A stretch of DNA of 64,000 bases from contig PLDA01000007.1 in assembly GCA_003134965.1 (NCBI GenBank), positions 62,001 through 126,000 on the forward strand. Reading direction: 5' to 3'. Both the position numbers and the translations under genes were made by a program. Below the pieces are notes generated by a model, which had not been told where the DNA came from, made no database searches, and worked only from the letters and a program-made list of their open reading frames with translations. Shown in pieces: positions 8,277-16,582 of this stretch; within the stretch, counting starts at the first letter, position 1; the number at the start of each line of letters is the position of its first letter. Source of the stretch: Vulcanimicrobium winogradskyi (GTDB lineage Bacteria; Vulcanimicrobiota; Vulcanimicrobiia; Vulcanimicrobiales; Vulcanimicrobiaceae).

Positions 8277-9956
8277 GTGAAAAAGACGATCTGGACTTGT
8301 TGGTTTCAGGGACGAGAGAACGCCCCGCCATTGGTCGAGATGTGTCTACGCAGTTGGGAGCGGAAGAATCCAGGCTGGGAGCTCCGCTGCCTCGATGCGC
8401 TTTCGGTCGAGCGGTATGTTTCCGTGGGGAACTACATCGAGCTCGCGCGTCAGTCCGTGACGGCCGCTTCCTTGTCAGACATCGTGCGAATCCTGTTGTT
8501 GCACGAGTTCGGCGGCGTGTGGGTCGACGCGACACTCCTTTGCAATCGACCTCTCGATGACTGGCTGCCCAGCGTGATGGAGGAGGGCTTCTTTGCGTTC
8601 GCCACGCCCGCCCCTGACCGCCCGCTGTCATCCTGGTTCTTGAGCGCCGAATCCGACCATTATCTGATCTCGACCTGGTGCCGATGGATGATCGAATTTT
8701 GGTCGAACCGTCCTCGTTCAGACGACTACTTTTGGCTTCATCACGTCTTTCGCGAAATATGCGCGGCGGATCGCACCGCGGCGGAGGCATGGTCCCGAGT
8801 TCCACGGGTGAGCGCCGACGGGCCGCACGCATTGCAAGTCCTCGATCGGTTGTACCGCCCGAAGGCGGAGGTTCTCGAGTCGATCGACTGGACGACGCCC
8901 GTTTTCAAGCTGACGCACCGGCTGCTCGAAGAGCGAGTAAAGCCCGGGTGCATGCTCGAACATCTGCTGGAGCAGGACAAAGCGGCCGCTGGGGAGTCCG
9001 GACTCGTACGCAGCGCGGAGCCCGATCTCGCAACGCCTCAGATCTTCGCGTCGCTGAAGGTCTCGACCGAGAACTTGGGTGACCATATCCAGATCATCGC
9101 CGGGCTGCGCATCCTTTCGCGATTAGGCATCCAGCCGACGCACGATATTGATCGCGACGATGCGCTCGAGTCAGGGACCGGTCTGCCCGAAGGCAACGAC
9201 CCGGTCGGAATCCTGCTCAATGGCTGGTTCAAGGCAAACCGAACGGAATGGCCACCGCATCCGAGACTCATGCCGCTGATCGACGGATTCCACATTCGCT
9301 TGTTTCAATGCCCCGAGCTCATCTCGAAAGCATCGATCGACTTTTTTCGCCGGCACCAGCCGATTGGATGTCGAGACGTCTACACCGAAAGCCTCTTGCG
9401 GTCGAACGGCGTCGACGCTTTCATCAGCAACTGTCTCTCGCTGACGTTTCCCAGAAGGATCGGCGGTGCCAAGAGTCAGACCGAAGTGTTCGTCGTGTCG
9501 CGAGACGAGCGCGTCAAGGACTATCTTCCGCGGGCGTTCGGGCCGTATACCTTCGTCAGCCACTACTCGGGTTCGCACGACTTCGCGGCGAACATGGCGC
9601 GGGCAGAGGAGCTTCTCGACGGCTACCGCTCACGTGCCAAACTCATCGTGACGACGCTCCTCCACTGCGCGCTGCCTGCGATCGCAATGGGCATCCCGGT
9701 CATCGTCTTCTATCCGCTCAACGACGAGGCGGGGCACGCATCCGATCGCGAACGCTTCTCGGCGCTCGAGAGCCTCGTCCGCGCCTATCGTTTCGACGAG
9801 ATCGAGAACGTCGACTGGAACCCCGAGCCCATCGACGTCGGCGACATCAAGGTCGGAATTCTCGATCGCTTCTACGAGCTTGCCGCTCGGTGGCAGACTG
9901 CCCCGCGCCGCCGATTGGGACCGATCGCGGCGTCGAGCGTCCTGCCGCCCCCATAA
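8277..9956 (+). CDS. Capsular-polysaccharide-type glycosyltransferase fused to pyruvyltransferase-like domain
   Basis: A 559-residue two-domain protein. Residues about 1-240 look like the Caps_synth/GT32 group: an IWTCWFQG start, an SDIVRILLLHEFGG helix and the FGGVWVD motif (78-84) that carries the sugar-nucleotide/metal-binding Asp. Residues about 255-545 resemble the polysaccharide pyruvyl transferase fold: NLGDHIQIIAGL, PIGCRDVYTESLL, and TTLLHCALPAIAMGIPVI near the end. It would build or decorate a surface polysaccharide. The GTG start has a GAGG site 5 bases upstream. It is paired with the preceding oxygenase gene and no other polysaccharide gene is near. The second domain call is less sure than the first. 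Confidence 0.7.
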   Translation: MKKTIWTCWFQGRENAPPLVEMCLRSWERKNPGWELRCLDALSVERYVSVGNYIELARQSVTAASLSDIVRILLLHEFGGVWVDATLLCNRPLDDWLPSVMEEGFFAFATPAPDRPLSSWFLSAESDHYLISTWCRWMIEFWSNRPRSDDYFWLHHVFREICAADRTAAEAWSRVPRVSADGPHALQVLDRLYRPKAEVLESIDWTTPVFKLTHRLLEERVKPGCMLEHLLEQDKAAAGESGLVRSAEPDLATPQIFASLKVSTENLGDHIQIIAGLRILSRLGIQPTHDIDRDDALESGTGLPEGNDPVGILLNGWFKANRTEWPPHPRLMPLIDGFHIRLFQCPELISKASIDFFRRHQPIGCRDVYTESLLRSNGVDAFISNCLSLTFPRRIGGAKSQTEVFVVSRDERVKDYLPRAFGPYTFVSHYSGSHDFAANMARAEELLDGYRSRAKLIVTTLLHCALPAIAMGIPVIVFYPLNDEAGHASDRERFSALESLVRAYRFDEIENVDWNPEPIDVGDIKVGILDRFYELAARWQTAPRRRLGPIAASSVLPPP

Positions 9957-10015
9957 GGCAGCGGGACTGCGGTGAGTTGAAGGGCATCGGAACGGTTCAG
10001 GAGGACGAACGCACC

Positions 10016-10612
10016 ATGCTCCACGGGATCGACGACCTCGTCCTCGCGCTCCGCGAGCTCGGCGACGTGCTCCAGCCGGTACGCGTCGCCGCCGCCTTGC
10101 GCGGCGTGCGCATCGACGCGCGCACGCTGGAGCCGTTCATGACCTGGGCGCCCGGCCGGTACACCCGCAACTTGGTCGTGCGCGATGCGGCGTTCGAGCT
10201 GATCGCGATCTGTTGGGAGAAGGACGCGCGCTCGGCGATCCACGACCACGCGGACTCCGACTGCGCGTTCGTCGTACAGCGCGGCGCGATCAGCTGCGAG
10301 AACTACCGGGTCGCCTATCCCGACGGCTTCGACAAGGGCCCGCGCGATCTACGCCATACGACGACGCGCACACTGCGCGAAGGCGAGATCGACATGCGCA
10401 GCGGGCACCTCTCGGTCCACCGCGTCGGCGCGTGCGGCGGCCGCGCCGTCACGCTGCACGTCTACGCGAAGCCGATCGACGCCTGCACCGTCTTCGACGA
10501 AGACGGCAACACGCGCATCATGCCCTCGCGCTACGACACGGTTCCCGCCCTTCGAGTCACCCTGAGCCCGTCGAAGGGTCAGGATGACATGAGGGGAGTC
10601 ACGTCAGCCTGA
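10016..10612 (+). CDS. Cysteine dioxygenase type I family
   Basis: Cupin-fold non-haem iron enzyme of 198 residues, expected to oxidise L-cysteine (or a related thiol) to its sulfinate. Iron ligands fit the family: His76 and His78 in SAIHDHAD, and His135 in HLSVHRVG. Cys83 lies at the position of the crosslinking Cys. The start at 10016 has an AGGAGG site about 12 bases upstream. The last 17 or so residues (VTLSPSKGQDDM and beyond) are not family sequence but a translated copy of the dispersed repeat at 10556-10590, so the stop codon lies downstream of an insertion. Its end faces the end of the solute-binding-protein operon. Confidence 0.85.
   Translation: MLHGIDDLVLALRELGDVLQPVRVAAALRGVRIDARTLEPFMTWAPGRYTRNLVVRDAAFELIAICWEKDARSAIHDHADSDCAFVVQRGAISCENYRVAYPDGFDKGPRDLRHTTTRTLREGEIDMRSGHLSVHRVGACGGRAVTLHVYAKPIDACTVFDEDGNTRIMPSRYDTVPALRVTLSPSKGQDDMRGVTSA
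10556..10590. repeat. Dispersed palindromic repeat copy, in cysteine dioxygenase C-terminus
   Basis: Full-length copy with arms GTCACCCTGA and TCAGGATGAC around GCCCGTCGAAGGG. It is translated in frame as VTLSPSKGQDD at the end of the cysteine dioxygenase. Confidence 0.85.
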
Positions 10613-10649
10613 CCCTTAGACAAACTCACCGCGTGTTGCACCTATCGTT

Positions 10650-10672
10650 GTCATCCCGAGCTTGTCGAAGGG
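10650..10672. repeat. Dispersed repeat, half copy
   Basis: GTCATCCCGAGCTTGTCGAAGGG-like half element in the 74-base gap between two converging genes. The right palindrome arm is missing. Confidence 0.75.
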
Positions 10673-10686
10673 CGGGAATGGAGACG

Positions 10687-11934
10687 TTAGCTGCCGCAGG
10701 CGTTGCAGGGTGGGTGCGTGCGGTCGTAGACCGGCTGCTTCAAGTACTCCGTGGGGTTGTAGGTCCAGAACTGCGAGACGTTCGGGTAGGTCTGGAGCAC
10801 GACGTTCTGCAGCTTGCCGCCCACCGAGTCGACGCGGCGGATGTAGATGTTCTGCACCGGGCTGCCGCGGTCGTCGAGGTGGAGCGGACCGCGTGGAGCG
10901 TCGGTGACCCGCACCGCGCGCATCGCTTTGACGAACGCGACGGCGTCGGCGCTGTTACCCTTGACCGCCGCCAAGCCGCGATCGAGGTATTGCGCGCCGA
11001 CGTACGTCCCTTCGGCGTAGTACGACGGCTCGTGCCCGTACGCTTTGGTGTACGCCGCGACGAACTTGTCGTTCGCCGGCGACTTCAGCGCGGCGGTGTA
11101 CTGCAGCGCCGTGATCATCCCGGCGGCGTCAGGCGTCTCCTGAAGCGTACTCTCATCCGTCGTATTGCCCTGACAGATCAGCGGCATCTTCAGCCCGAAC
11201 GCCTTGTACTGCTTGATGAAGTTGATCGCCGCGGCACCGGAGTAGCTGCACATCACCGCGTCGACGTCGCGCGGGATCGCCGAGAGGTACGGCGAGTAGT
11301 CCGAGGTCACCAGCGGCGTCCAGACCTCTTTGGTGATCTTGCCGCCGTCGCGCTGGAACGTGTCGATGAAGCCGCCCAGACTCTCCCAGCCGAAGCTGAA
11401 GTCGTACGCGACGGTCGCGACCTTGCGGTACTTGAGCGTCTTGTACGCGTAATCGGCCAGCACGTGCGTCGGCTGGCTGCTCGTCCACTCGGTCCGCACG
11501 ATGTAGTCGCTCGGCGTGCGCTGCGTCAGATCGTCCGAGGAGACGATCGGATAGACGGCGGCGATCTTGTGCTGCTCGATGTACGGCACGAGCGCCGAGC
11601 CGACCGCCGCCGAGAGCGGCCCGAAGATGACGTCGACGTGGTCCTGCTCGACGAGCTTGCGGATCTGCGTCAGGCCGACCGACGGATTCCCTTGATCGTC
11701 GGCGACGTCGACGTCGACCTTCAGCCCGCCCATGGTGTTGTTGTGCTCTTTCAGGTAGAGCTCGAGCCCTTCTTGCATGTATTTTCCGGGCGCCGCGAAG
11801 ACGCCGGTGACCGGATACAAGAAGCCGATCTTGAACGTCTTCGCTTGCGCGCCGGCGCCCCGTGTGTCGGCGCCGAGACTCGTGAGCGCGAAGCTCGCCG
11901 CGGCGAGCCAGGCCAAACGCCGTGCGTTCGTCAT
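10687..11934 (-). CDS. Branched-chain-amino-acid-type ABC transporter solute-binding protein
   Basis: Periplasmic (or lipid-anchored) binding protein of 415 residues in the LivJ/LivK-like family. A signal peptide (MTNARRLAWLAAASFALTSL) leads to the mature IGFLYPVTG start, followed by DDQGNPSVGLTQIRKLV and the two-lobed Peripla_BP_6 pattern. The start at 11934 overlaps the stop of the upstream paralogue by 4 bases (ATGA). It is the last gene of the eight-gene leftward operon. Ligands of this family include branched amino acids, aromatic acids and amides; the nearby LLM and amidohydrolase genes argue for a cyclic or aromatic compound rather than leucine. Confidence 0.9.
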   Translation of the reverse strand: MTNARRLAWLAAASFALTSLGADTRGAGAQAKTFKIGFLYPVTGVFAAPGKYMQEGLELYLKEHNNTMGGLKVDVDVADDQGNPSVGLTQIRKLVEQDHVDVIFGPLSAAVGSALVPYIEQHKIAAVYPIVSSDDLTQRTPSDYIVRTEWTSSQPTHVLADYAYKTLKYRKVATVAYDFSFGWESLGGFIDTFQRDGGKITKEVWTPLVTSDYSPYLSAIPRDVDAVMCSYSGAAAINFIKQYKAFGLKMPLICQGNTTDESTLQETPDAAGMITALQYTAALKSPANDKFVAAYTKAYGHEPSYYAEGTYVGAQYLDRGLAAVKGNSADAVAFVKAMRAVRVTDAPRGPLHLDDRGSPVQNIYIRRVDSVGGKLQNVVLQTYPNVSQFWTYNPTEYLKQPVYDRTHPPCNACGS

Positions 11935-13205
11935 TTCGTGTACCCCTGATAGCTCGGTGAGTAGACCGGCTGCTTGAGATAGTCGGCCGGTTTCCAGGTC
12001 CAGAACTGCGAGACGTGCGGGTAGGTCTTGGTGACCACGTTCCACGTCTTGGCGTACTTCGCCGCATCGCCGGTGGTCGCGACGACCTTGCGCACGTACA
12101 CGTTTTCGATCGGAGCGCCGTATTGGTCGAGAACCATCGGTCCCAGCGGCGAGTCCTGCAGCTTGATGTCGCGCACCGCGCGCAGAAACGTTCCGGCGTC
12201 CGCGGTGTTGCCGTGTACGGACTCGATCGCCTGCGCGATCCACCCCGCGGCGGTGTAGAACGAGGTCGCCATATAGGACGGCAGCACGCCTTCCGCCTTG
12301 CCGTACTTGTCGATGAACGCGCGCGTCGCCGGCGCGTCACGTCCTTCGGCGAAGTGGCCGAAGCTGGTGATCCCCTCGACGATCTCGGGCGCGATCGAGC
12401 GGATGTTGGACTGATCGGTCGTCGTCTCGTTCGCGATCAGCGGAATCTTGTTCTTGAGACCGAGCTGGCTCCACTGCTGGAGGAAGTGCACGGCGTCCGC
12501 GCCGACCATCTCGACGAAGAGCGCATCCGGCGCGGATGCTTGGACCTTCGAGATGTACGGGGTGTAGTCCGCGGTTCCGAGCGGCGCCCAGATCTGGTCG
12601 ACGATCTTGCCGCCTTTCAACGTGAACGTGTGCGCGAACCCGCCGGCGTTCTCGTAGCCGAAGGCGTAGCTGTTCGCGAGCGTCACGACCTTGCGGTAGC
12701 CCTGCTCGTACGCCCATTCGCCGGCCACGTGCGTCGTCAGGCTGGAGGTCCAGCCTGCGACCTTGATCACGAACGCGCTCGCTTGGCGCTGTGAGAGATC
12801 GTCGGCCGAGACGGTCGGCAGAAACAGCGGGATGCGATGCTGGACGGTATACGGCGCGACCGCGAGCCCCTCGTTGGCCAGGTACGGCCCGACGACGATC
12901 TGCGCGCCGTCCTGCTCGACGGCGTGGCGCGCCTGGTCGAGCGCGTGCGCCGCGTTCGACGCGGTGTCGTAGACCGTCGTCTGCACCGTTCGGCCCGCGA
13001 CCTTTCCGCCGCGCTCCTTCCAGTACAGCTCCCAGCCGGCGACCATGTCGTGACCGGCGGCGGCGGCCGACCCGGAGGTCGGCGCGAGCAGCGCGACCTT
13101 GATCGGACCGGCGTCGGCCGAGGGCGCCGGGCGCGGGACGCCGGTACAGAGTATCGCGAACAGGGCGACGAGCGCCGCGGTCTTCGCGCTGATGGAGATC
13201 CTCAT
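11931..13205 (-). CDS. Branched-chain-amino-acid-type ABC transporter solute-binding protein (paralogue)
   Basis: A 424-residue LivK-like binding protein with an N-terminal signal peptide ending near SADAG and the mature start IKVALLAPTSGSAAAAG. It resembles the downstream protein along its length, including the QFWTW/QFWTY and ADYLKQPVY/TEYLKQPVY ends, so the two are tandem paralogues, translationally coupled by an ATGA overlap. Two binding proteins sharing one permease/ATPase set would widen the substrate range. It follows livF after 27 bases. Confidence 0.9.
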   Translation of the reverse strand: MRISISAKTAALVALFAILCTGVPRPAPSADAGPIKVALLAPTSGSAAAAGHDMVAGWELYWKERGGKVAGRTVQTTVYDTASNAAHALDQARHAVEQDGAQIVVGPYLANEGLAVAPYTVQHRIPLFLPTVSADDLSQRQASAFVIKVAGWTSSLTTHVAGEWAYEQGYRKVVTLANSYAFGYENAGGFAHTFTLKGGKIVDQIWAPLGTADYTPYISKVQASAPDALFVEMVGADAVHFLQQWSQLGLKNKIPLIANETTTDQSNIRSIAPEIVEGITSFGHFAEGRDAPATRAFIDKYGKAEGVLPSYMATSFYTAAGWIAQAIESVHGNTADAGTFLRAVRDIKLQDSPLGPMVLDQYGAPIENVYVRKVVATTGDAAKYAKTWNVVTKTYPHVSQFWTWKPADYLKQPVYSPSYQGYTK

Positions 13206-13232
13206 CGATCGTCCCTCCGGGTGTGGTGCGAG

Positions 13233-13934
13233 TTAGATTCCGAGGTACTTGGTACGAACCTCGTCGTCGGTGCGAATCGTCTGCGGGTCGCCGTGGAAGA
13301 CGACCCGCCCTTTGCTGATGATGTACGCCGTGTCGGCGACCGCGAGCGCCAGCGGCAGGTTCTGCTCGACGAGCACGATCGCGAGCCCGGTCTCCTTGAG
13401 CGCGCACATCGTGCGCTCGAGCTCGCGCACGATCAGCGGCGCTAGCCCCTCCGACGGTTCGTCCATGAGCAGCAGCACAGGGTTCGACATCAGGGCGCGC
13501 CCGATCGCGACCATCTGCTGCTCGCCACCGCTGAGCTGCCCGCCGTAGTTCGCAACACGATCGCGCAGCCGCGGGAACATCGTGTACACGGTCTCCAGCG
13601 TCCAGCGCCCGGCCCGTCCCGGCAGACCGCCGAGCCGCAAGTTCTCCTCGACGGTGAGCGACGGGAAGACGCGCCGCCCTTGCGGCACCAGACCGACGCC
13701 GCGCCGCGCGATCGTGTGCGACGGAAGCCGTTCGATCGACTCGCCGGAGAACCTGATGCCGCCCGTGCGCGGCGGCGTGAAGCCGATCACCGAGCGGATC
13801 AGCGTCGTCTTCCCGACGCCGTTGCGGCCGAGCAGCGCGGTGACGCGCCCACTCTCGGCCTGCAGCGAGACGCCCTGCAAGATGTGGCTGTGCTCGTAGT
13901 AGGTGTGGATGTCGTCGACCTCGAGCAGGCTCAC
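13233..13934 (-). CDS. livF: Liv-type ABC transporter ATP-binding protein LivF
   Basis: ATPase subunit of 233 residues. It has Walker A GRNGVGKTT near residue 36, the signature LSGGEQQM near 134 and Walker B LLLMDEPSEGL, with the SEGLAP variant typical of LivF. It pairs with LivG on the cytosolic face of the LivHM permease. It overlaps the end of livG by 4 bases. Its C-terminus ends VRTKYLGI, the usual LivF end. Confidence 0.95.
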   Translation of the reverse strand: MSLLEVDDIHTYYEHSHILQGVSLQAESGRVTALLGRNGVGKTTLIRSVIGFTPPRTGGIRFSGESIERLPSHTIARRGVGLVPQGRRVFPSLTVEENLRLGGLPGRAGRWTLETVYTMFPRLRDRVANYGGQLSGGEQQMVAIGRALMSNPVLLLMDEPSEGLAPLIVRELERTMCALKETGLAIVLVEQNLPLALAVADTAYIISKGRVVFHGDPQTIRTDDEVRTKYLGI

Positions 13935-14728
13935 ACCTTGCCGCCCAGATAGATCTCTTGCACGTTCGCGTCGGCGCGGATCGCTTCGACCGGTCCGTCG
14001 GCGACGACGCGGCCGTAATGCAGCACCGTCAGCCGCTCGACGACGTCGAAGACGACCCCCATGTCGTGTTCGATCAGCACCATCGTCAGGCCGGCATGCT
14101 CGCGCTTGAGCATCTCGGTCACCAGCGACGCGTCGCTCGGCGCGAGACCGGCCGTCGGCTCGTCGAGGAGCAGCAGCTTGGGGCGTTGCGCGAGCGCGAG
14201 CAGGATCTCGATCTGCCGCTTCTCGCCGTAGCCGAGCGCATCGACCAGCGCGTCGGCCCGGGGCCCCAGCCCGACTCGCTCGAGCAGCGCGCGCGCCTCG
14301 TGGTCGCGCGCGCGGTAGCGGCTGCGCGGAACCAGCATCGTGAAGCGCTCGGCGCTGTGCGCCTGCAGTGCGAGGACGAGGTTCTCGATCACCGTCAAGC
14401 GCGGGAAGAGCGTGGTCGTCTGAAACGTGCGCGCCATTCCGCGCCGCGCGCGCGTGTGGGCGCTCACCCGCGTCACGTCGTTGCCGAGAAAGCGCACCGA
14501 GCCGCGGCTGAGCGGCAGCTCGCCGGCGATGATGTTGAACAGCGTCGACTTGCCGGCCCCGTTGGGTCCGATGATCCCGCAGCGCTCGCCGGTCCGGATC
14601 GTGATCGAGACGTCATCCAACACGCTCAGGCTCCCGAAGCGCTTCGAGACGCCGTCGAGCCGGAGGCAAACCTTGTCATCCTGAGCCTGTCGAAGGGCCA
14701 TGTCATCCTGAGCCTGTCGAAGGGTCAC
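13931..14728 (-). CDS. livG: Liv-type ABC transporter ATP-binding protein LivG
   Basis: ATPase subunit with Walker A GPNGAGKST, the ARTFQTTTLFP segment, Walker B LLLLDEPTAGL and an IEHDM switch, as in LivG. The GTG at 14728 overlaps the livM stop (GTGA) and is the coupled start, giving 265 residues; an ATG at 14701 would give 256. Between them and the first family residues (VCLRLDGVSKRF) lie two tandem copies of the dispersed repeat, translated as TLRQAQDDMALRQAQDD. The ribosome site GGAGGAG is only 2 bases from the GTG, so initiation here has been rearranged. The signature motif is in the YGEKRQIEI form usual for LivG. Confidence 0.92.
   Translation of the reverse strand: MTLRQAQDDMALRQAQDDKVCLRLDGVSKRFGSLSVLDDVSITIRTGERCGIIGPNGAGKSTLFNIIAGELPLSRGSVRFLGNDVTRVSAHTRARRGMARTFQTTTLFPRLTVIENLVLALQAHSAERFTMLVPRSRYRARDHEARALLERVGLGPRADALVDALGYGEKRQIEILLALAQRPKLLLLDEPTAGLAPSDASLVTEMLKREHAGLTMVLIEHDMGVVFDVVERLTVLHYGRVVADGPVEAIRADANVQEIYLGGKV
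14674..14726 (-). repeat. Two tandem copies of the dispersed repeat at the livG start
   Basis: GTCATCCTGAGCCTGTCGAAGGG occurs twice in direct orientation (about 14674-14698 and 14702-14724), separated by about 4 bases. Both are read in the livG frame as (T/A)LRQAQDD. Confidence 0.9.
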
Positions 14729-15702
14729 GACTCCTCCGCCGTGACCGGCGTGCGCCGGCCGAGCAGCCGGTTCCACAGCCGCGGCACCAGCACGACGAGC
14801 CCGCCCGGCGCGTACATCACGACGGCGAAGTAGATGACGCCGAGCACCATCTCCCAGCGCTGCGTCACCGCGCTGAGCTCGTTGCTCAAGAACACGACGA
14901 CGAGCGCGCCGAAGACCTGCCCGTACAGCGTCCCGATCCCGCCCAGGATCACGATGATCAGAATCTGGGTCGACTGGTCGAGCGAGAGCGCGACCGGTCC
15001 GACGAATTGGTTGTACCACGCGAACAGCACGCCCGCGACCCCGGCGAAACCGCCGGAGATCGTCATCGCGAGATAGCGGTAGAGCCACACGTTGTAGCCC
15101 AGCGCGCGCATCCGGCGCGGCGTCTCGCGCACCCCTTTGAGAACCAGCCCGAACGGCGAGCGCACGAGAACCAGCAGCAAGACCAGGCAGATCGCGAACG
15201 ACAGCAGGCAGACGTAGTAGTAGCCGGTGTTCTCCGAGACGTCGAACGGGCCGACGTGCGGGCGCACGATCCCGGTGATCCCGTTGTCGCCGCCGCTGAC
15301 CGAGACCCACTGGTAGGCCAGCCCCCACACGATCTCGTTGAGCGCGATCGTGATGATGATGAACCCGACCCCTTCGCTGCGCAGCGCGACGAGGCCGAAG
15401 ATCGCCGCGGTCACCATCGCGCAGACGATCCCGAGCGCCATCACCGGCACGAACGCGGTCACGTGGAAGCGTGTCGCGCCGATCGCGACCGCGTAGGCGC
15501 CGACGCCGAAGAGCGCGGCTTGGCTGAAGTTCACCAGCCCGGTGAAGCCGACCAGCAGGTCGAGACTCATCGCGACGATCGCGAAGATCCACGTCTGCGT
15601 GAGCAGCGAGACGTAGAACGTCGGGACGCCCAGCCGCGGCAGCAGCAGCGCGACGACGAACCCCGCCGCCGCCGCGACGATCCAGCGCCGGCCGACGCTC
15701 AC
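14725..15702 (-). CDS. livM: Liv-type ABC transporter permease LivM
   Basis: Inner-membrane permease of 325 residues with about ten hydrophobic helices. It carries LivM landmarks: SLDLLVGFTGLVNFSQAALFGVGAY-type start (key residues LVGFTG, FGVGAY), SENTGYYY, and ILIIVILGGIGTLYGQVFGA near the C-terminus. The GTG start at 15702 overlaps the livH stop as GTGA. Reading frames extend upstream into livH, but the overlap and family N-terminus support this start. It forms the channel with LivH. Confidence 0.93.
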   Translation of the reverse strand: MSVGRRWIVAAAAGFVVALLLPRLGVPTFYVSLLTQTWIFAIVAMSLDLLVGFTGLVNFSQAALFGVGAYAVAIGATRFHVTAFVPVMALGIVCAMVTAAIFGLVALRSEGVGFIIITIALNEIVWGLAYQWVSVSGGDNGITGIVRPHVGPFDVSENTGYYYVCLLSFAICLVLLLVLVRSPFGLVLKGVRETPRRMRALGYNVWLYRYLAMTISGGFAGVAGVLFAWYNQFVGPVALSLDQSTQILIIVILGGIGTLYGQVFGALVVVFLSNELSAVTQRWEMVLGVIYFAVVMYAPGGLVVLVPRLWNRLLGRRTPVTAEES

Positions 15703-16562
15703 AGTTTCCTTCCGAACAGGCCCTGCGGTCGAAACGCCATGATCAGCGCAACCGGGACGAAGATCGTGAAGTAGGACAGCTCGGGGAACATCGCTTTGCC
15801 GAAGGCGTTGACCAGCCCGATCAGCAGGCTGCCGACCAGCGCGCCGGTGAGGCTGCCCATCCCGCCGACGATCACCACCGCGAACGCGAGCGGGGTGATC
15901 TCGCCGTCGAGGCCCGGATACGCGCTCGTGATGGGTCCACCCAGCAGGCCGCCCAGACCCGCGATGAACGCGCCGGCGGCGAACACCACGAAGAACGCGC
16001 GGTTGACGTCGACGCCGAGTCCGCGCGCCATCTCCTCGTCGTCGACACTCGCCCGGATCATCACGCCGAGCATCGTGCGCTGCAACGCGAAGAACAGCAC
16101 CGCGGCGATGGTGAAGCTGATGGCGATGACCGCCAGCCAGTACTCGGGGAAGACCAGCGTCCCGATGTGGATCGATCCGGCGAGGCCCGGCGGCGGCGCG
16201 ATTGACCGCGGATCGCCGCCCCACACCGCGAGCACGCCGTCGTCGAGGATCAGCGCGAATCCGAGCGTCAGCAGCAGCGAGGTGAGGTGATCGGCATGGT
16301 ACCGGTGGAGGAACGCGCTGTACACCGCCAGGCCCAGCACCATCGTCACGGCGCCGCCCGCGACGCTCGCGAGCCAGAAGTTCGTCCCGTGCGCGACCAG
16401 GGTCAGCCCGACGTACGCGCCGAGCAGATAGAACGCCGTCTGCGCCAGATTGATGATGCGCATCAGTCCGAAGATCAGCGTCAGGCCGGACGCGATCAAG
16501 AACAGCAGGCTCCCGTAGGCGAGTCCGCCGAGCGCGTTCTGGACGTAGAACTGGAGGCCCAT
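15699..16562 (-). CDS. livH: Liv-type ABC transporter permease LivH
   Basis: Permease of 287 residues with eight or so membrane helices. It begins with YVQNALGGLAYGSLLFLIASGLTLIFG-type sequence (key GLTLIFGLMRIINLA) and contains the conserved GLGVDVNRAFFVVFA and VIVGGMGSLTGALVG loops of the LivH family. The ATG at 16562 is 20 bases downstream of the dehydrogenase gene in the same operon. Confidence 0.94.
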   Translation of the reverse strand: MGLQFYVQNALGGLAYGSLLFLIASGLTLIFGLMRIINLAQTAFYLLGAYVGLTLVAHGTNFWLASVAGGAVTMVLGLAVYSAFLHRYHADHLTSLLLTLGFALILDDGVLAVWGGDPRSIAPPPGLAGSIHIGTLVFPEYWLAVIAISFTIAAVLFFALQRTMLGVMIRASVDDEEMARGLGVDVNRAFFVVFAAGAFIAGLGGLLGGPITSAYPGLDGEITPLAFAVVIVGGMGSLTGALVGSLLIGLVNAFGKAMFPELSYFTIFVPVALIMAFRPQGLFGRKL

Positions 16563-16582
16563 CGTGCTTTTCCTTGCCGGCG

